Shown here piece after piece: positions 7,953 through 17,106 of a DNA stretch of 38,715 nucleotides. The translations under genes were made by a program, and so were the position numbers. The DNA is from Deltaproteobacteria bacterium (lineage in GTDB: Bacteria > Desulfobacterota > Binatia > UBA1149 > CAITLU01): assembly GCA_016218925.1 (NCBI GenBank), contig JACRCR010000101.1, positions 1-38,715 on the forward strand. Direction: 5' to 3'. The number at the start of each line of letters is the position of its first letter. Position 1 is the first letter of the stretch. Below the pieces are notes generated by a model that was not told where the DNA came from, made no database searches, and worked only from the letters and a program-made list of their open reading frames with translations.

Positions 7953-10292
7953 CTACCGCGCCGAACTCTCGCGCAGCTCCCGCGCCCAACGCTCTGCGGC
8001 TTCGCGGTCGCCGGCCTGGGCCGAGAACTCCACCAGCGCCGCCAGGATGTCGCGATACCCGGTAAAGCGCCGGTGGGCCTGCTCCAGCACAGCCAGCGCC
8101 TTGGCGTGCTGACCGACGCTGTCGAGCGCCACCGCGTAGACGTAGGCGTAGCGCGGCGAGTCGGGACTTTGCGCCGTCGCCTTGGCGAGTTCTCCGATCG
8201 CTTCGTCGATCCGCTGTCGCCGCACCAGCAGCAGCCCAAGGGCGTGGTGCACGTCGGCGCCGTCGGGCGCGCCGCGAAGAACGCGCTCACCGTCGGTATC
8301 GCGGCCTTGCTGGCGGTAGAGATCGGCCAGGTTCACGTACGATGGAATGAACGCCGGCTGCATCCGGATCGCGCGCTGGTAGGCGGTCTCCGCGCGCTCC
8401 AGGTTTCCGAGCTGCGCATCGAGAGAGCCGAGGTTCGTCCACGACTCGGCGCGATCGGCGTTGAAAGCCTGGGTCTCGCGATACTCGGCCACCGCGCGCT
8501 CGAACGCCACTCGCTGCTCGGGAGTCAGCGACACCGCCGCCGCCGCGCTCGCCAGCGAATTCACCGCTTCCAGGCGAACCGCGCGAATCGGGTCGGCGAG
8601 CAGCGGCCCGCCCACCTGCCAGCGGCGCGGCGGATCCCAGTCGATGAGCTGCGAGACGGCGGCGCGACGCACCAACGGGTCGGGGTCGGCGAGCGAACGC
8701 TCGACCAGGTCCGGCGCCGCGCCGGGATTGTTCTCGAGCAGGGTGAGGGCCGTTGCGCGCACTATGGCCGGGAACGAGCGGTCGGCGATCACGTCGCCGA
8801 GCAGGCGGCTGGCTCCCACCGCGCGGCGACGGCCGGCGTCCAACGCCGTGGCGTAGCGCGGGCCGCGCGTTCGCGTCGGGCCGTACCACTTGACCACGCC
8901 ATCTGCCGCCCACTGCGCGCTTCGATCGCTGTGGCAATTCGAGTCGATGCAGGTGTTGGGCGTGCCGAGCTTCACCGACAGGTCCGGGCGCGGAATGCGA
9001 AAGCTGTGGTCGTGACGTTTGTGGACCACCATGTAGGTGCGCGCCGGCATGTGGCACTGCACACAGCGGGCAGCATCGGTACCGGTCTTGTGGTGATGGT
9101 GGGACGGCGTGTCGAACTGCTGCGCGCGGTGGCAGGTCGCGCACACTGCGTTGCCATCGGCACGCAGACGCCCGCTGTGCGGATCGTGACAGTCGGTGCA
9201 GATGACGCCGCGCTCGTGCATGCGGCTTTGCAGGAAGGAGCCGTACTCGAACACTTCATCAAGCATCTGACCGTCGGCGTAGTAGAGCCCCTCATCGAGC
9301 AACGACACGATGTGCGTCTGCCCGAACGGCTGGTCCTGGCGGTAATCGTCGCTGATCTCGGCGCGGCGCGTGTGACAGCGACCGCACACGATCTGCGAGC
9401 GCGGATCCCGGGCGGCGCTCAGGTTGGCGATCGGCGCGTTGCCCTCGAACACCCACGAGCCGCCGCGGGCGGCGAGGTCGACGATCAGACCGCGGGCCGG
9501 CGCGCTCGGCTCCTGACCTTCCTTGACGCGACGGCCCCACTCCACATGGAGCGAGCCGGGACCGTGGCACGCCTCGCACGAAACGTTCACCTGCGCCCAC
9601 CTGGTCTCGAAGGTGTCGCTCTCGGCCCGGTAGTTCTTCTTCACGTTGGTGGAGTGACACTCCGAGCACATGAAGTTCCAGTTCTGCGCCGGGCCGGTCC
9701 AGTGCAGAACGTCGCGGTAGTCCACCTTCTCGTCGGGATACAGGTGAAACCACCGCTGGCCGCCCGCGCCGCCGGGGCGCGTGTCCCAGCCGATGCCGAG
9801 AACCTGCAGCCGGCCGCCGGGAAACTCGACCAGGTACTGCTGAAGCGGATCGACCCCGAACGTGTAGGCGACGCGGTAGTCGCGCAGCTGCCCGTCGGGG
9901 CCGTCGGTGCGCACGAAGTACGCGCCGTCCTTGCGGGAGAAGGTCGAGGTGATGGCGTTGTAGGTGAAAGCGGCGCCGTCGAAATTGCCGAGCACGGTGG
10001 CCGCGCTGGCCGGCTGCATCGCGCGATCGTGATGCGAGCCGGCCAGCAGCGCCGCGGCTGCCTCGTGGCACGGCACGCAGGTCTGACCGCCGACATAAGC
10101 CGGCGTACCTGCGGCCGCCGGCGCGACGGCAGTCGCAGGCGCCTCGGCGGCCGCCGGCACGACGACCTCGCCCGCCGCGCTCACCGCGATACTCGACGCG
10201 AGCACTGCGGCCCAGGCCAGAGACACAACGCCGCGCCGCCGCCACGCGCAGGCCGCCGCAGCATTGTGGTTGAGGGTGTATGGATCAAGCAT
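7953..10292 (-). CDS. Octahaem cytochrome c with HEAT-like and TPR segments
   Basis: The 779-residue product (from ATG 10292; TTG 10355 or ATG 10325 are possible, none with a clear ribosome-binding site) has a hydrophobic export signal near residues 20-41. Seven CXXCH haem sites start at residues about 72, 209, 239, 303, 365, 384 and 410. An eighth, CIDSNCH at 448-454, has four residues between the cysteines. A TPSHHHHKTG segment lies near 395-404. Residues about 480-565 look like HEAT-type repeats (VRATALTLLEN, VRRAAVSQLID, AVRLEAVNSL), and about 590-770 are TPRs (AESWTNLGSLDAQLGNLERAETAYQRAI). Such multihaem-TPR proteins are periplasmic electron carriers or oxidoreductases of the cytochrome c554/doubled-CXXCH type. 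The substrate is not evident, and no maturation or partner redox gene lies nearby. Confidence 0.88.
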   Translation of the reverse strand: MLDPYTLNHNAAAACAWRRRGVVSLAWAAVLASSIAVSAAGEVVVPAAAEAPATAVAPAAAGTPAYVGGQTCVPCHEAAAALLAGSHHDRAMQPASAATVLGNFDGAAFTYNAITSTFSRKDGAYFVRTDGPDGQLRDYRVAYTFGVDPLQQYLVEFPGGRLQVLGIGWDTRPGGAGGQRWFHLYPDEKVDYRDVLHWTGPAQNWNFMCSECHSTNVKKNYRAESDTFETRWAQVNVSCEACHGPGSLHVEWGRRVKEGQEPSAPARGLIVDLAARGGSWVFEGNAPIANLSAARDPRSQIVCGRCHTRRAEISDDYRQDQPFGQTHIVSLLDEGLYYADGQMLDEVFEYGSFLQSRMHERGVICTDCHDPHSGRLRADGNAVCATCHRAQQFDTPSHHHHKTGTDAARCVQCHMPARTYMVVHKRHDHSFRIPRPDLSVKLGTPNTCIDSNCHSDRSAQWAADGVVKWYGPTRTRGPRYATALDAGRRRAVGASRLLGDVIADRSFPAIVRATALTLLENNPGAAPDLVERSLADPDPLVRRAAVSQLIDWDPPRRWQVGGPLLADPIRAVRLEAVNSLASAAAAVSLTPEQRVAFERAVAEYRETQAFNADRAESWTNLGSLDAQLGNLERAETAYQRAIRMQPAFIPSYVNLADLYRQQGRDTDGERVLRGAPDGADVHHALGLLLVRRQRIDEAIGELAKATAQSPDSPRYAYVYAVALDSVGQHAKALAVLEQAHRRFTGYRDILAALVEFSAQAGDREAAERWARELRESSAR

Positions 10293-10426
10293 GCCCGGAT
10301 TGCGACACTCTATCTCGTCAACCATGTGCCAGCCAACGCGCCCTGGAGCAGGCAACGCTCGCAGGAGCGGCCGGCGCGAGGCGTATAACGGAAATGTAAC
10401 GTCTCGCGGTGGCCCTCTCGAAGCAC

Positions 10427-10455
10427 TTGTCGGGCCACGTCGTCGAGTCTAGAAT
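10427..10455 (+). promoter_or_regulatory. Predicted promoter of the antitoxin gene
   Basis: TTGTCG (10427-10432, 4 of 6) and TAGAAT (10450-10455, 5 of 6) are separated by 17 nt. The start codon at 10462 lies 7 nt after the -10 box, about where transcription should begin, and there is no clear Shine-Dalgarno sequence. The message may therefore be leaderless. Confidence 0.45.
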
Positions 10456-10461
10456 TCCGAT

Positions 10462-10704
10462 ATGACCTCGAGAGCACAGGAACTTCTCCGCGAAGCACTG
10501 ACGTTGCCCGCCCAAGAACGTGCCGACGTCGCTGCCGAGTTGCTTGCCAGCTTGGAAGAAACGGTCGACGACCTCGAACAACTCGAATCTGAATGGGCCG
10601 CTGAAATCGAACGGCGGGCTCGGCGCGTACTTGCTGAGCCGTCGGCGGGAATTCCTTGGGAAGAAGTACGGCTACGTGCGGATGAAGAGCTGCGCCGTCG
10701 GTGA
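10462..10704 (+). CDS. Addiction-module antitoxin (TIGR02574-type), apparently orphan
   Basis: The 80-residue acidic helical protein begins MTSRAQELLREALTLPAQER, followed by AELLASLEETVDD and EWAAEIERRARR, and ends GIPWEEVRLRADEELRRR. This is the characteristic pattern of the putative addiction-module component family, the antitoxin usually encoded just upstream of a ParE/RelE-type toxin. Such antitoxins bind and neutralise their toxin and often repress their own promoter. Here the next frame opens as GTGA overlap, exactly where the toxin should start, but stops after 18 codons, and lptD ends 51 nt further on. No full toxin fits. It may be a domesticated remnant or act on a toxin elsewhere. 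Confidence 0.8.
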   Translation: MTSRAQELLREALTLPAQERADVAAELLASLEETVDDLEQLESEWAAEIERRARRVLAEPSAGIPWEEVRLRADEELRRR

Positions 10705-10757
10705 AACCGTACACGCCTACGAAAACGTCACCAAATCCACGCCCTGAGACGGAGTGA
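10701..10757 (+). pseudogene. Possible truncated toxin start (18 codons)
   Basis: GTG 10701-10703 overlaps the antitoxin stop and opens VKPYTPTKTSPNPRPETE before TGA at 10755-10757. The VKPY opening resembles the start of many ParE/RelE toxins that follow this antitoxin family, but the rest does not, and no toxin-like sequence was seen in the other frames up to 10808. It could equally be chance coding. Confidence 0.3.
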
Positions 10758-10808
10758 TCCAGGGAATCAGTAGACAGCTGCTCGGGAAGGTCAACCGCAG
10801 GTTCACAT

Positions 10809-13208
10809 TCACCACCCCGCCCGCCAGAAGCCGATATCCTGGTAGCTGACGTCGTCCAGCGCCGGGGAGGTCCGCGACGTGGCGCCGCTGCCGAACCCGC
10901 CGAGACCTGCCAGCTCGAAATTGAGCCGCACCTGGAACTCGTCCGGGTTGACGCGCTCGACCACTCCGACACCGATCGACCAGCACTGGCACGACGACGA
11001 GAAGGTCACGCCGGCGCCCTTCTCGACAAAACTCGAGCTGATGAAGTCGTAGCGGCCCTTCAGGCCCAGCGAAATCCTCGGCGACAAGCCCAGACGCGCG
11101 AGCAGTTCGCTAGACTGCAAGATGTCGGCATCTTCGCTGCGCACGTAGCGAAACGCCGCAGCGACCTGGTTGCGTGGTCCGGTCAGGAACCGCATCGGAC
11201 CGGCGTCCCACGAGATCGACGCGTTGGCGCCCTCCACCTGGGCGGCGCCGACGTTCCATGACGTGAGCGTTCGCAGCGCCAGACCTTCGACGGGCTGCAC
11301 GAACGCCGCAACGTCGATGTCGGAGAAATGGTCGTCGATGACCCGCTGGCTCAGGTTGTAGCTCTGCGCAAGCGACAGGCGACCGAGTTCGAACGGTCCG
11401 CGGACGGCATCGGGACCTTCGCGGCGTCTCAGCAAGAAGCGCGAGTCCACGCCGTAGCTGGCCACGTCGCGCGCGTCGATCGCATCGACGCCGTCATAGA
11501 GAGGCAGCACGTCGGATCGGCTGTCGCCGAGGTAATGGAACGCGACGAAGGGTTCGAGCGAGTGGTAGATGCCGGTCCACCGGTCGGAGCCGAGCGCGTA
11601 GTCGCGCGCCACCTTGGTGCGCGCATCGAAGCCCCCCTCGACGATACCGCGGGTCGGGAACTGCTCGAAATGCTCGTAGCTGCCCTCGCGCACGAGTTCG
11701 TTTTCATTCATCGCGTACGCGCTGGCGCGCCCGCGCACCCAGGCCTTGGAGGCCAGGCGGTCGGTGACGAGCAGCGGAAGCCCAGCGGTGGTCGCGAAAT
11801 CCAGACGCTGGCCGTCGGCGCCCTCCTGACGCATGAAAGAAGCGAGCCCCGAGTCCACGCGCACGACGAACGGCCCCAGCGACCGGTCGCTGCTCGCCCA
11901 GGCACTGAGCGGCTTCTGCAGCGTGTAGTCGCGCGAGTCGACGAGGTTCTGGTAGCCGATCAGTTCCACCCCGCCACTCGTGAAACCATGCTCGCCGAGG
12001 AACCCGACACGCGACGTGGTGTAGCGTCGCGAGCGCCGCAGTTCGCGCTCGTCACTGTCGCCACTGAAAGAATCGGTCTCGCGCAGAAACAGGTCGTCGC
12101 TCACCAGTTGCAGGTCGGCGTAGCCGGTGATGTTGTCGCGGTATTCGCGGTGGGTCAGCTCGATGGCGCCGCGGTCCTCGGGAATGTTCGAACCTACGAA
12201 CAGCGGCGAGTCGATCTGTTTCTCTGCGTCTCCACGCACCGCTTCGTTGTAGTAAGACGCATCCACCCGCCCGGCGCGGCGGCGCGACGGCGCGTAGCGA
12301 TATTCGACGTCGAGACCCAGGCGCGCCGAGGTCTCGACGACGCCGGTCATGGTCAGGTCCTGCTGCTTGTCGATGTTCCAGAACCACGGCTGCGCGTAGA
12401 GAAAGCCGCGGCGGCTCGACGAACCGAGCGACGGCGAAAGCAATCCGCTCTGGCGGGTCTGTTTGGTCGGAAACAGCAGGTACGGGACGTACAGCACCGG
12501 CACGCCGCGCACCTGCAGGCGTCCCCGCGAAAGCCGCGCGTAGTCGTCGAGCCTCAGATCGAGTTTCCTGCCGCGCAGTTCCCAATCCGGCTCGTGGCCC
12601 TCCTCCACGTCGCAGGTGGTGAAATAACCATCGTCGACGCGCAGGTGGCGGCCTTCGAGTTTCTCCAGCTGCGCGCCACCAAAGCGCCCCGGCTCGTCCT
12701 TCAAGCGCAGGTCGAAGTTCTCCAGCACGCCGGTCTCGTCATCGACGTCGAGCCTGAGCGAGTCGGCGCTGCCGAGGACCTCTTCGGAGTCGTAGGTGAC
12801 GTCGCCGCTGCCCTCGACCGTACGCTTGCGCTCGTCGACGCTGATGACGTCGGCGCCGACCCGCGTCGAGTCCCACTCCACGACCACGTTGCCGCGCGCG
12901 TTGATGCGCTTGGCCTCCTTGTCAGCCTCCAGAGAGTCGGCTTCGACGATGATCGGGCTCTTGCCGGCGGCCGGCTGGGCGGAGGCCGCGGTCTGGCCGG
13001 CGGTCGCGGCCTTGGCAGCGGCGGCAGCGGCCATCGTCGGCGCATCGACGAATTCCACGCCGGAACCACCGTTCGGCAACGCGATGCCATGCCCGGCGGC
13101 ATCCTGGGCCACGCAGGGCCAAGCCCCGATCGCCAGCAACGCAGCCGCGACGAGAGCGGCCAGCGCACCGGCCTCAGTCCGACAGATCCTGTTCGAGAAG
13201 CTTCCCAC
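10809..13208 (-). CDS. lptD: LPS-assembly protein LptD
   Basis: This 799-residue outer-membrane protein starts at GTG 13208-13206, overlapping the end of folC by 35 nt; no later start leaves a signal peptide. An N-terminal signal (about 10-35, ending PCVAQ) and an Ala-rich linker precede the periplasmic OstA/LptA-like jellyroll (about 84-190, SPIIVEADSLEADKEAKRI). The beta-barrel follows, beginning near GVPVLYVPYLLFP. The end carries the typical SSSCQCWSIGVGV and FQVRLNFELAGLGGFG motifs. Cys residues in YFTTC and CQC could form the disulfides needed for LptD maturation. LptD with LptE inserts LPS into the outer leaflet, so the host makes LPS. It is the last gene of the SPOR-trp-folC run. Confidence 0.93.
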   Translation of the reverse strand: MGSFSNRICRTEAGALAALVAAALLAIGAWPCVAQDAAGHGIALPNGGSGVEFVDAPTMAAAAAAKAATAGQTAASAQPAAGKSPIIVEADSLEADKEAKRINARGNVVVEWDSTRVGADVISVDERKRTVEGSGDVTYDSEEVLGSADSLRLDVDDETGVLENFDLRLKDEPGRFGGAQLEKLEGRHLRVDDGYFTTCDVEEGHEPDWELRGRKLDLRLDDYARLSRGRLQVRGVPVLYVPYLLFPTKQTRQSGLLSPSLGSSSRRGFLYAQPWFWNIDKQQDLTMTGVVETSARLGLDVEYRYAPSRRRAGRVDASYYNEAVRGDAEKQIDSPLFVGSNIPEDRGAIELTHREYRDNITGYADLQLVSDDLFLRETDSFSGDSDERELRRSRRYTTSRVGFLGEHGFTSGGVELIGYQNLVDSRDYTLQKPLSAWASSDRSLGPFVVRVDSGLASFMRQEGADGQRLDFATTAGLPLLVTDRLASKAWVRGRASAYAMNENELVREGSYEHFEQFPTRGIVEGGFDARTKVARDYALGSDRWTGIYHSLEPFVAFHYLGDSRSDVLPLYDGVDAIDARDVASYGVDSRFLLRRREGPDAVRGPFELGRLSLAQSYNLSQRVIDDHFSDIDVAAFVQPVEGLALRTLTSWNVGAAQVEGANASISWDAGPMRFLTGPRNQVAAAFRYVRSEDADILQSSELLARLGLSPRISLGLKGRYDFISSSFVEKGAGVTFSSSCQCWSIGVGVVERVNPDEFQVRLNFELAGLGGFGSGATSRTSPALDDVSYQDIGFWRAGW

Positions 13209-14490
13209 CCGCCGCTCTGTATAGGTGGCCGAGCAGAAAGATGGAACCGGCGACGACTACGCTGCCGCCACTTGCGGCCAGGCCGCGCGCCTGTGCCAGC
13301 GCGGCCTCGGGAGAGTCGGCTACCTGTACCGGATCGCCCATGAGGCCCGACTCCGGACCGCGAGCCGCACCCGAGCAGAATTCGGCCACGAAGCGCTCGG
13401 GCTGCTCGGCCCGCGCCATGGGCAGCCGCGAGAACACCACCGCGTCGAAGCGCGGCAGCAGCGAGCGCAGCATCGCGGGCCAGTCCTTGTCGGCCATCGC
13501 AGCAAAGACCAGCACGCGCGGCGCGGCGCGCAGCGCCGGGCGGCAAGCATCGAATGCGTCCAGAGCCGCCGCCAGTGCCTCGGCCGCCTGCGGGTTGTGG
13601 GCCGCGTCGAGAATCACCGGCGGCCGACCGTTGATGATCTCGAGACGACCCGGCCACCTGGCTTCGACGATGGCCAGGTCGCGCACGTCGCGCGCCACCG
13701 GCAGTTCATCGGCCAGAGCATCGACGGCAGCCGCCGCAATCGCAGCGTTGCTCAACTGGTGGGCTCCGAGCAGGCCGTCACCGCGCCGCTGTGCCTCGAC
13801 CGCCGCAGGCAGATCGAAGAAGTCGCGGCCGAAACGCAGCCAGTGCGCGCGCTGCTCGCGCACACGCTCGGCGACGACCGCGTGCGCCGCTTCGGGAAGC
13901 GGCCCGCTCACCAGCGTAGCTCCAGGCGCCACGATGCCGGCCTTCTCGAAGGCGATCTGCTCGATCGTGTCGCCGAGAAACTCGCGATGGTCGATGCCGA
14001 TCGAAGTCAGCACCGCGACCTTGGCGCCCACCACGTTGGTCGCGTCCAGACGTCCGCCCAGCCCGGTTTCGAGGACCGCAACATCTACGTGGCGATCTCT
14101 GAACTCGAGCAGCGCCGCCAGCGTGGCGATCTCGAAAAAGGTCAGCTCCGCGCGCGCTGCCTGCATCGCAGCGCGTACCGCTCCGACCTGCGCGACCACC
14201 GCGCTCGCGGCGATCGGCTCGCCGCCGACACGGATGCGTTCGCGAAACGACAGCAGGTGCGGAGAGGTGTAGAGCCCGGTCAGATAGCCACCGCGCCTCA
14301 TCGCGGACTCGATCATCGCCGCAGTCGAGCCCTTGCCGTTGGTGCCGGCCACGTGCACGCAGCGCAGTGCGCGCTGCGGCTCTCCCAGACTTGCCAGCAC
14401 CGGCGCCAGACGCTCGAGGCGAAAATCCATCCCGCGCCGGGCCTCTAGCCGGTACAGCCACGCGAGCGTGTCTTGATAGGAAATGGTCAA
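13174..14490 (-). CDS. folC: Folylpolyglutamate synthase / dihydrofolate synthase
   Basis: The 438-residue cytoplasmic ligase adds glutamate to dihydropteroate and folates using ATP. HVAGTNGKGST near residue 47 is the P-loop, and ETGLGGRLDATN, GIDHREFLG and FEKAGI are family signatures; the C-terminal Mur-ligase-like domain contains ILDAAHNPQA. Translation appears to start at TTG 14490-14488, overlapping the trpA stop as TTGA, with no usable ATG nearby; coupling to trpA is likely. Its 3' end overlaps lptD by 35 nt. In many bacteria accD lies between trpA and folC; here it does not. Confidence 0.95.
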   Translation of the reverse strand: MTISYQDTLAWLYRLEARRGMDFRLERLAPVLASLGEPQRALRCVHVAGTNGKGSTAAMIESAMRRGGYLTGLYTSPHLLSFRERIRVGGEPIAASAVVAQVGAVRAAMQAARAELTFFEIATLAALLEFRDRHVDVAVLETGLGGRLDATNVVGAKVAVLTSIGIDHREFLGDTIEQIAFEKAGIVAPGATLVSGPLPEAAHAVVAERVREQRAHWLRFGRDFFDLPAAVEAQRRGDGLLGAHQLSNAAIAAAAVDALADELPVARDVRDLAIVEARWPGRLEIINGRPPVILDAAHNPQAAEALAAALDAFDACRPALRAAPRVLVFAAMADKDWPAMLRSLLPRFDAVVFSRLPMARAEQPERFVAEFCSGAARGPESGLMGDPVQVADSPEAALAQARGLAASGGSVVVAGSIFLLGHLYRAAGGKLLEQDLSD

Positions 14491-15299
14491 GACTTGCGAA
14501 CGCCGTCGATTCCTCGCCGCAGCTCTGCGACGAAGTCGCGCGCGGCGGCGACGGCGCCGCCGGGGCCGGCTTCGAACACGCGTCGCACCAGCGCCGAGCC
14601 GACGATGACGAGGTCCGCGTAGCGCGCCACCGAGGCGGCCTGCTCGGCCGAAGAGATCCCGAAACCGACGCCGATCGGAAGTCCGGTCACCGCGCGCGCC
14701 TTCGTCACCAGGTCTTCGATGCCTGCGGCCGGCGCGGCTGCGCGCGCTCCGGTAACGCCGGTGACCGACACCATGTAGACGAAGCCGCTGGCCACCTGCG
14801 CGACCGCACGCATGCGCGTTTCATCGCTGGTGGGAGCGAGCAGGAAGATGCGGTCGAGGTCGTACCGGCGACACGCAGCAACCAGATCGGCGGCTTCTTC
14901 GGGCGGCAGATCGCTGCTCAGCACCGCATCGGCGCCGGCCGCCTTGGCATCGCGCGCGAAATTTTCGTCGCCGTAGCGGAAGAACGGATTGTAGTACCCG
15001 AACAGCACCAGCGGCACGTCCGTGCGCTCGCGCAGCCACGCCACCATTTCGATCACGCGCGGAAGCGAGGAGCCGGCCCGCAGCGCGCGCTGGCTCGACT
15101 CCTGGATCACCGGTCCGTCGGCGATCGGATCCGAGAACGGAACGCCAAGCTCGATGATGTCGGCGCCGGTCTCGGCAACCGCCAGCAAGGCCTCGCGGCT
15201 GGTGGCCAGATCAGGGTCGCCGACCGACAGGAACGGGACCAGTCCTGCGCGGCCCTGCCCGCGCAGGCGCGTGATGACCTCGGCGATGCGCGTGGCCAT
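14487..15299 (-). CDS. trpA: Tryptophan synthase alpha chain
   Basis: The 270-residue TIM-barrel subunit cleaves indole-3-glycerol phosphate to indole and glyceraldehyde 3-phosphate, and passes indole to TrpB through a tunnel. IIELGVPFSDPIADGP contains the catalytic Glu and Asp; LFGYYNPFFRYG, DLPPEE, GFVYMVSVTGVTG and GFGIS are the usual phosphate- and loop-forming motifs. ATG 15299-15297 directly follows the trpB TAG with no gap. Its stop overlaps the folC TTG. Length is normal for the family. Confidence 0.97.
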   Translation of the reverse strand: MATRIAEVITRLRGQGRAGLVPFLSVGDPDLATSREALLAVAETGADIIELGVPFSDPIADGPVIQESSQRALRAGSSLPRVIEMVAWLRERTDVPLVLFGYYNPFFRYGDENFARDAKAAGADAVLSSDLPPEEAADLVAACRRYDLDRIFLLAPTSDETRMRAVAQVASGFVYMVSVTGVTGARAAAPAAGIEDLVTKARAVTGLPIGVGFGISSAEQAASVARYADLVIVGSALVRRVFEAGPGGAVAAARDFVAELRRGIDGVRKS

Positions 15300-16493
15300 C
15301 TACAGTTCCTCCCCGAGATACGCGGCCACCGCCGGCATGTCCTTGTCGCCGCGTCCCGACAGGTTGACCAGGATGATCTGGTCCGGCCCCATCGCCGGCG
15401 CCATCTGCATCGCGTAAGCCACCGCGTGCGAACTCTCGAGCGCGCAGATCACGCCTTCGGTCTGCGCCAGAATTCGCAGCGCGTAGACCGCTTCGTCGTC
15501 TGTCACGGCCGCGTAGCGCGCGCGCCCGGTGTCGTGCAGCCAGGCGTGTTCAGGTCCGACGCCCGGATAGTCCAGCCCCGGTGCGATCGAATGCGCTTCC
15601 TGGATCTGGCCGAGCTCGTCTTGCAGCAGATAGGTCTTCTTGCCGTGCAGCACGCCGACCCGACCGCGGCTGATCGAGGCCGAGTGTGCGCCGCCATCCA
15701 GGCCGCGCCCTGCGGCTTCCACGCCGACCATCGCCACGCTCTCGTCGTCGATGAACGGATAGAACAGACCCATCGCATTGCTGCCACCGCCCACGCACGC
15801 AACCAGCATGTCGGGAAGACGTCCGCGCGCGGCCAGCATCTGCGCGCGCGCTTCGCGGCCGAGCACCGACTGGAAGTCGCGTACCATCTGCGGATACGGA
15901 TGCGGTCCCATCGTCGAGCCGATCAGGTAGTAGGTGTCGCCGACCCTTGCGACCCACTCGCGCATTGCGTCGTTGATCGAGTCTTTGAGTGTGCGGCTGC
16001 CGCTGTCCACGGTGCGCACCTTGGCGCCCAGCAGCCGCATGCGAAACACGTTGAGAGCCTGGCGGCGAACGTCCTCGGCGCCCATGAAGACTTCGCATTC
16101 GATGCCGAGCAACGCGCACACAGTAGCAGTGGCGACGCCGTGCTGACCCGCTCCGGTCTCGGCGATGATGCGCGTCATGCCCATCCGCTTGGCGAGCAGC
16201 CCCTGGCCGAGCCCGTTATTGATCTTGTGGGCGCCGGTGTGGCAGAGGTCTTCGCGCTTGAGCCAGATCTGCGCACCACCGGTGCGATCCGACAGGCGCT
16301 CACAGTGATAGAGCAGGGTCGGACGCCCGGTGTAGGCGGCGTGAAGTTCGGCGAGCTCACGGTTGAAGTCCGCGTCGTTGCTCCAGTGCTCGTAGGCCTG
16401 CTGGAGCTCGAGCAGCGCGGGCATCAGCGTTTCGGGAACGTAACGGCCGCCGAACTCTCCGAAGTGGCCTCTAGCGTCTGGCAGAGCGTGCAT
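15300..16493 (-). CDS. trpB: Tryptophan synthase beta chain
   Basis: The 397-residue PLP enzyme condenses indole with serine to give tryptophan. [11 protein letters not shown] carries the PLP-binding lysine, [12 protein letters not shown] the catalytic loop, and GGGSNAMG the PLP phosphate clamp. It is the TrpB1 type expected to pair with TrpA. ATG 16493-16491 lies inside the end of trpF (23-nt overlap), and the stop TAG abuts the trpA ATG. Confidence 0.97.
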   Translation of the reverse strand: MHALPDARGHFGEFGGRYVPETLMPALLELQQAYEHWSNDADFNRELAELHAAYTGRPTLLYHCERLSDRTGGAQIWLKREDLCHTGAHKINNGLGQGLLAKRMGMTRIIAETGAGQHGVATATVCALLGIECEVFMGAEDVRRQALNVFRMRLLGAKVRTVDSGSRTLKDSINDAMREWVARVGDTYYLIGSTMGPHPYPQMVRDFQSVLGREARAQMLAARGRLPDMLVACVGGGSNAMGLFYPFIDDESVAMVGVEAAGRGLDGGAHSASISRGRVGVLHGKKTYLLQDELGQIQEAHSIAPGLDYPGVGPEHAWLHDTGRARYAAVTDDEAVYALRILAQTEGVICALESSHAVAYAMQMAPAMGPDQIILVNLSGRGDKDMPAVAAYLGEEL

Positions 16494-17106
16494 TGACGAT
16501 GAACTCCTCGATCAGCCGGGCGTCTTTGATGCCCGCGGCCGCCTCGACTCCGCCGGCGGTATCGACGCCGAACGGTGCGAGGCGCGCGACGATAGCCGAG
16601 ACGTTGTCCGGAGTCAGGCCGCCGGCCACGATCGTAGATGCGAGGTCCAGGCCCTCCACCACCGAAGCGTCGACCAGACATCCGCTGCCGCCGCCGCTCG
16701 GGTTGTCGAGCAGCAGGCGGTAGCTCTCGCGGGCGCTGCGTGACGCCGCGCGCGCGTCATCCAGCGCCTCGACGACCGCGGCGCGCGAAGACGCGCCGAC
16801 CGCCCGGATCACCGGCAGGCTCCAGCCTTGCGCCGCGTTCGGCGCTTCACCGCCGTGAAGCTGCACGCCGCCAAGGCCGACCTCGGCCACGACGGCTTCG
16901 ATCTCGGCGCGCGTCGCGCCGGCGAACACCCCGTAGACGAGACGTCGCGGCGCCAGCGCCGCGACGATCTCTCGCGCGCGGCGCGGCTCGCAATAGCGCT
17001 TGCTACGCGGCCAGAAGTTGATGCCGATCGCATCGGCGCCGGCGTCGAAGGCCGCGCGCGCGTCTTGCAGGCGGGTGATCCCGCAGATCTTGACCCACAC
17101 GCTCAC
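16471..17106 (-). CDS. trpF: Phosphoribosylanthranilate isomerase
   Basis: The 211-residue TIM-barrel enzyme performs the Amadori rearrangement of phosphoribosylanthranilate to CdRP. VKICGIT near the N-terminus holds the catalytic Cys, [12 protein letters not shown] and GVQLHG are family motifs, and [11 protein letters not shown] precedes the phosphate site. The usual D-V-S-S-G-V-E motif reads VDTAGGVE here, a mild deviation in the phosphate-binding loop. GTG 17106-17104 overlaps the trpC stop as GTGA; a second GTG lies two codons on. It is a separate gene, not fused to trpC. Confidence 0.95.
   Translation of the reverse strand: MSVWVKICGITRLQDARAAFDAGADAIGINFWPRSKRYCEPRRAREIVAALAPRRLVYGVFAGATRAEIEAVVAEVGLGGVQLHGGEAPNAAQGWSLPVIRAVGASSRAAVVEALDDARAASRSARESYRLLLDNPSGGGSGCLVDASVVEGLDLASTIVAGGLTPDNVSAIVARLAPFGVDTAGGVEAAAGIKDARLIEEFIVNARSARR

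Noticed and set aside
9078..9107. His-rich SHHHHKTG stretch as a dedicated metal-binding site or tag
   Set aside because: It lies inside the haem domain between two CXXCH sites, where extra His residues commonly serve as haem ligands; no separate function can be supported.
8073..10388. A 771-codon plus-strand ORF antisense to the cytochrome gene
   Set aside because: Its sequence is Arg/Ala/Val-rich with no recognisable domain, and it mirrors a clear haem protein on the other strand. High GC at third positions creates such open antisense frames.
10758..10808. Frameshifted remainder of a ParE/RelE toxin after the antitoxin
   Set aside because: Neither of the other plus-strand frames reads like the toxin, and only 51 nt remain before the lptD end.
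14367..16496. A 709-codon plus-strand ORF antisense to trpA and trpB
   Set aside because: Both minus-strand genes have unmistakable catalytic motifs; the antisense frame shows His/Arg-rich shadow composition only.
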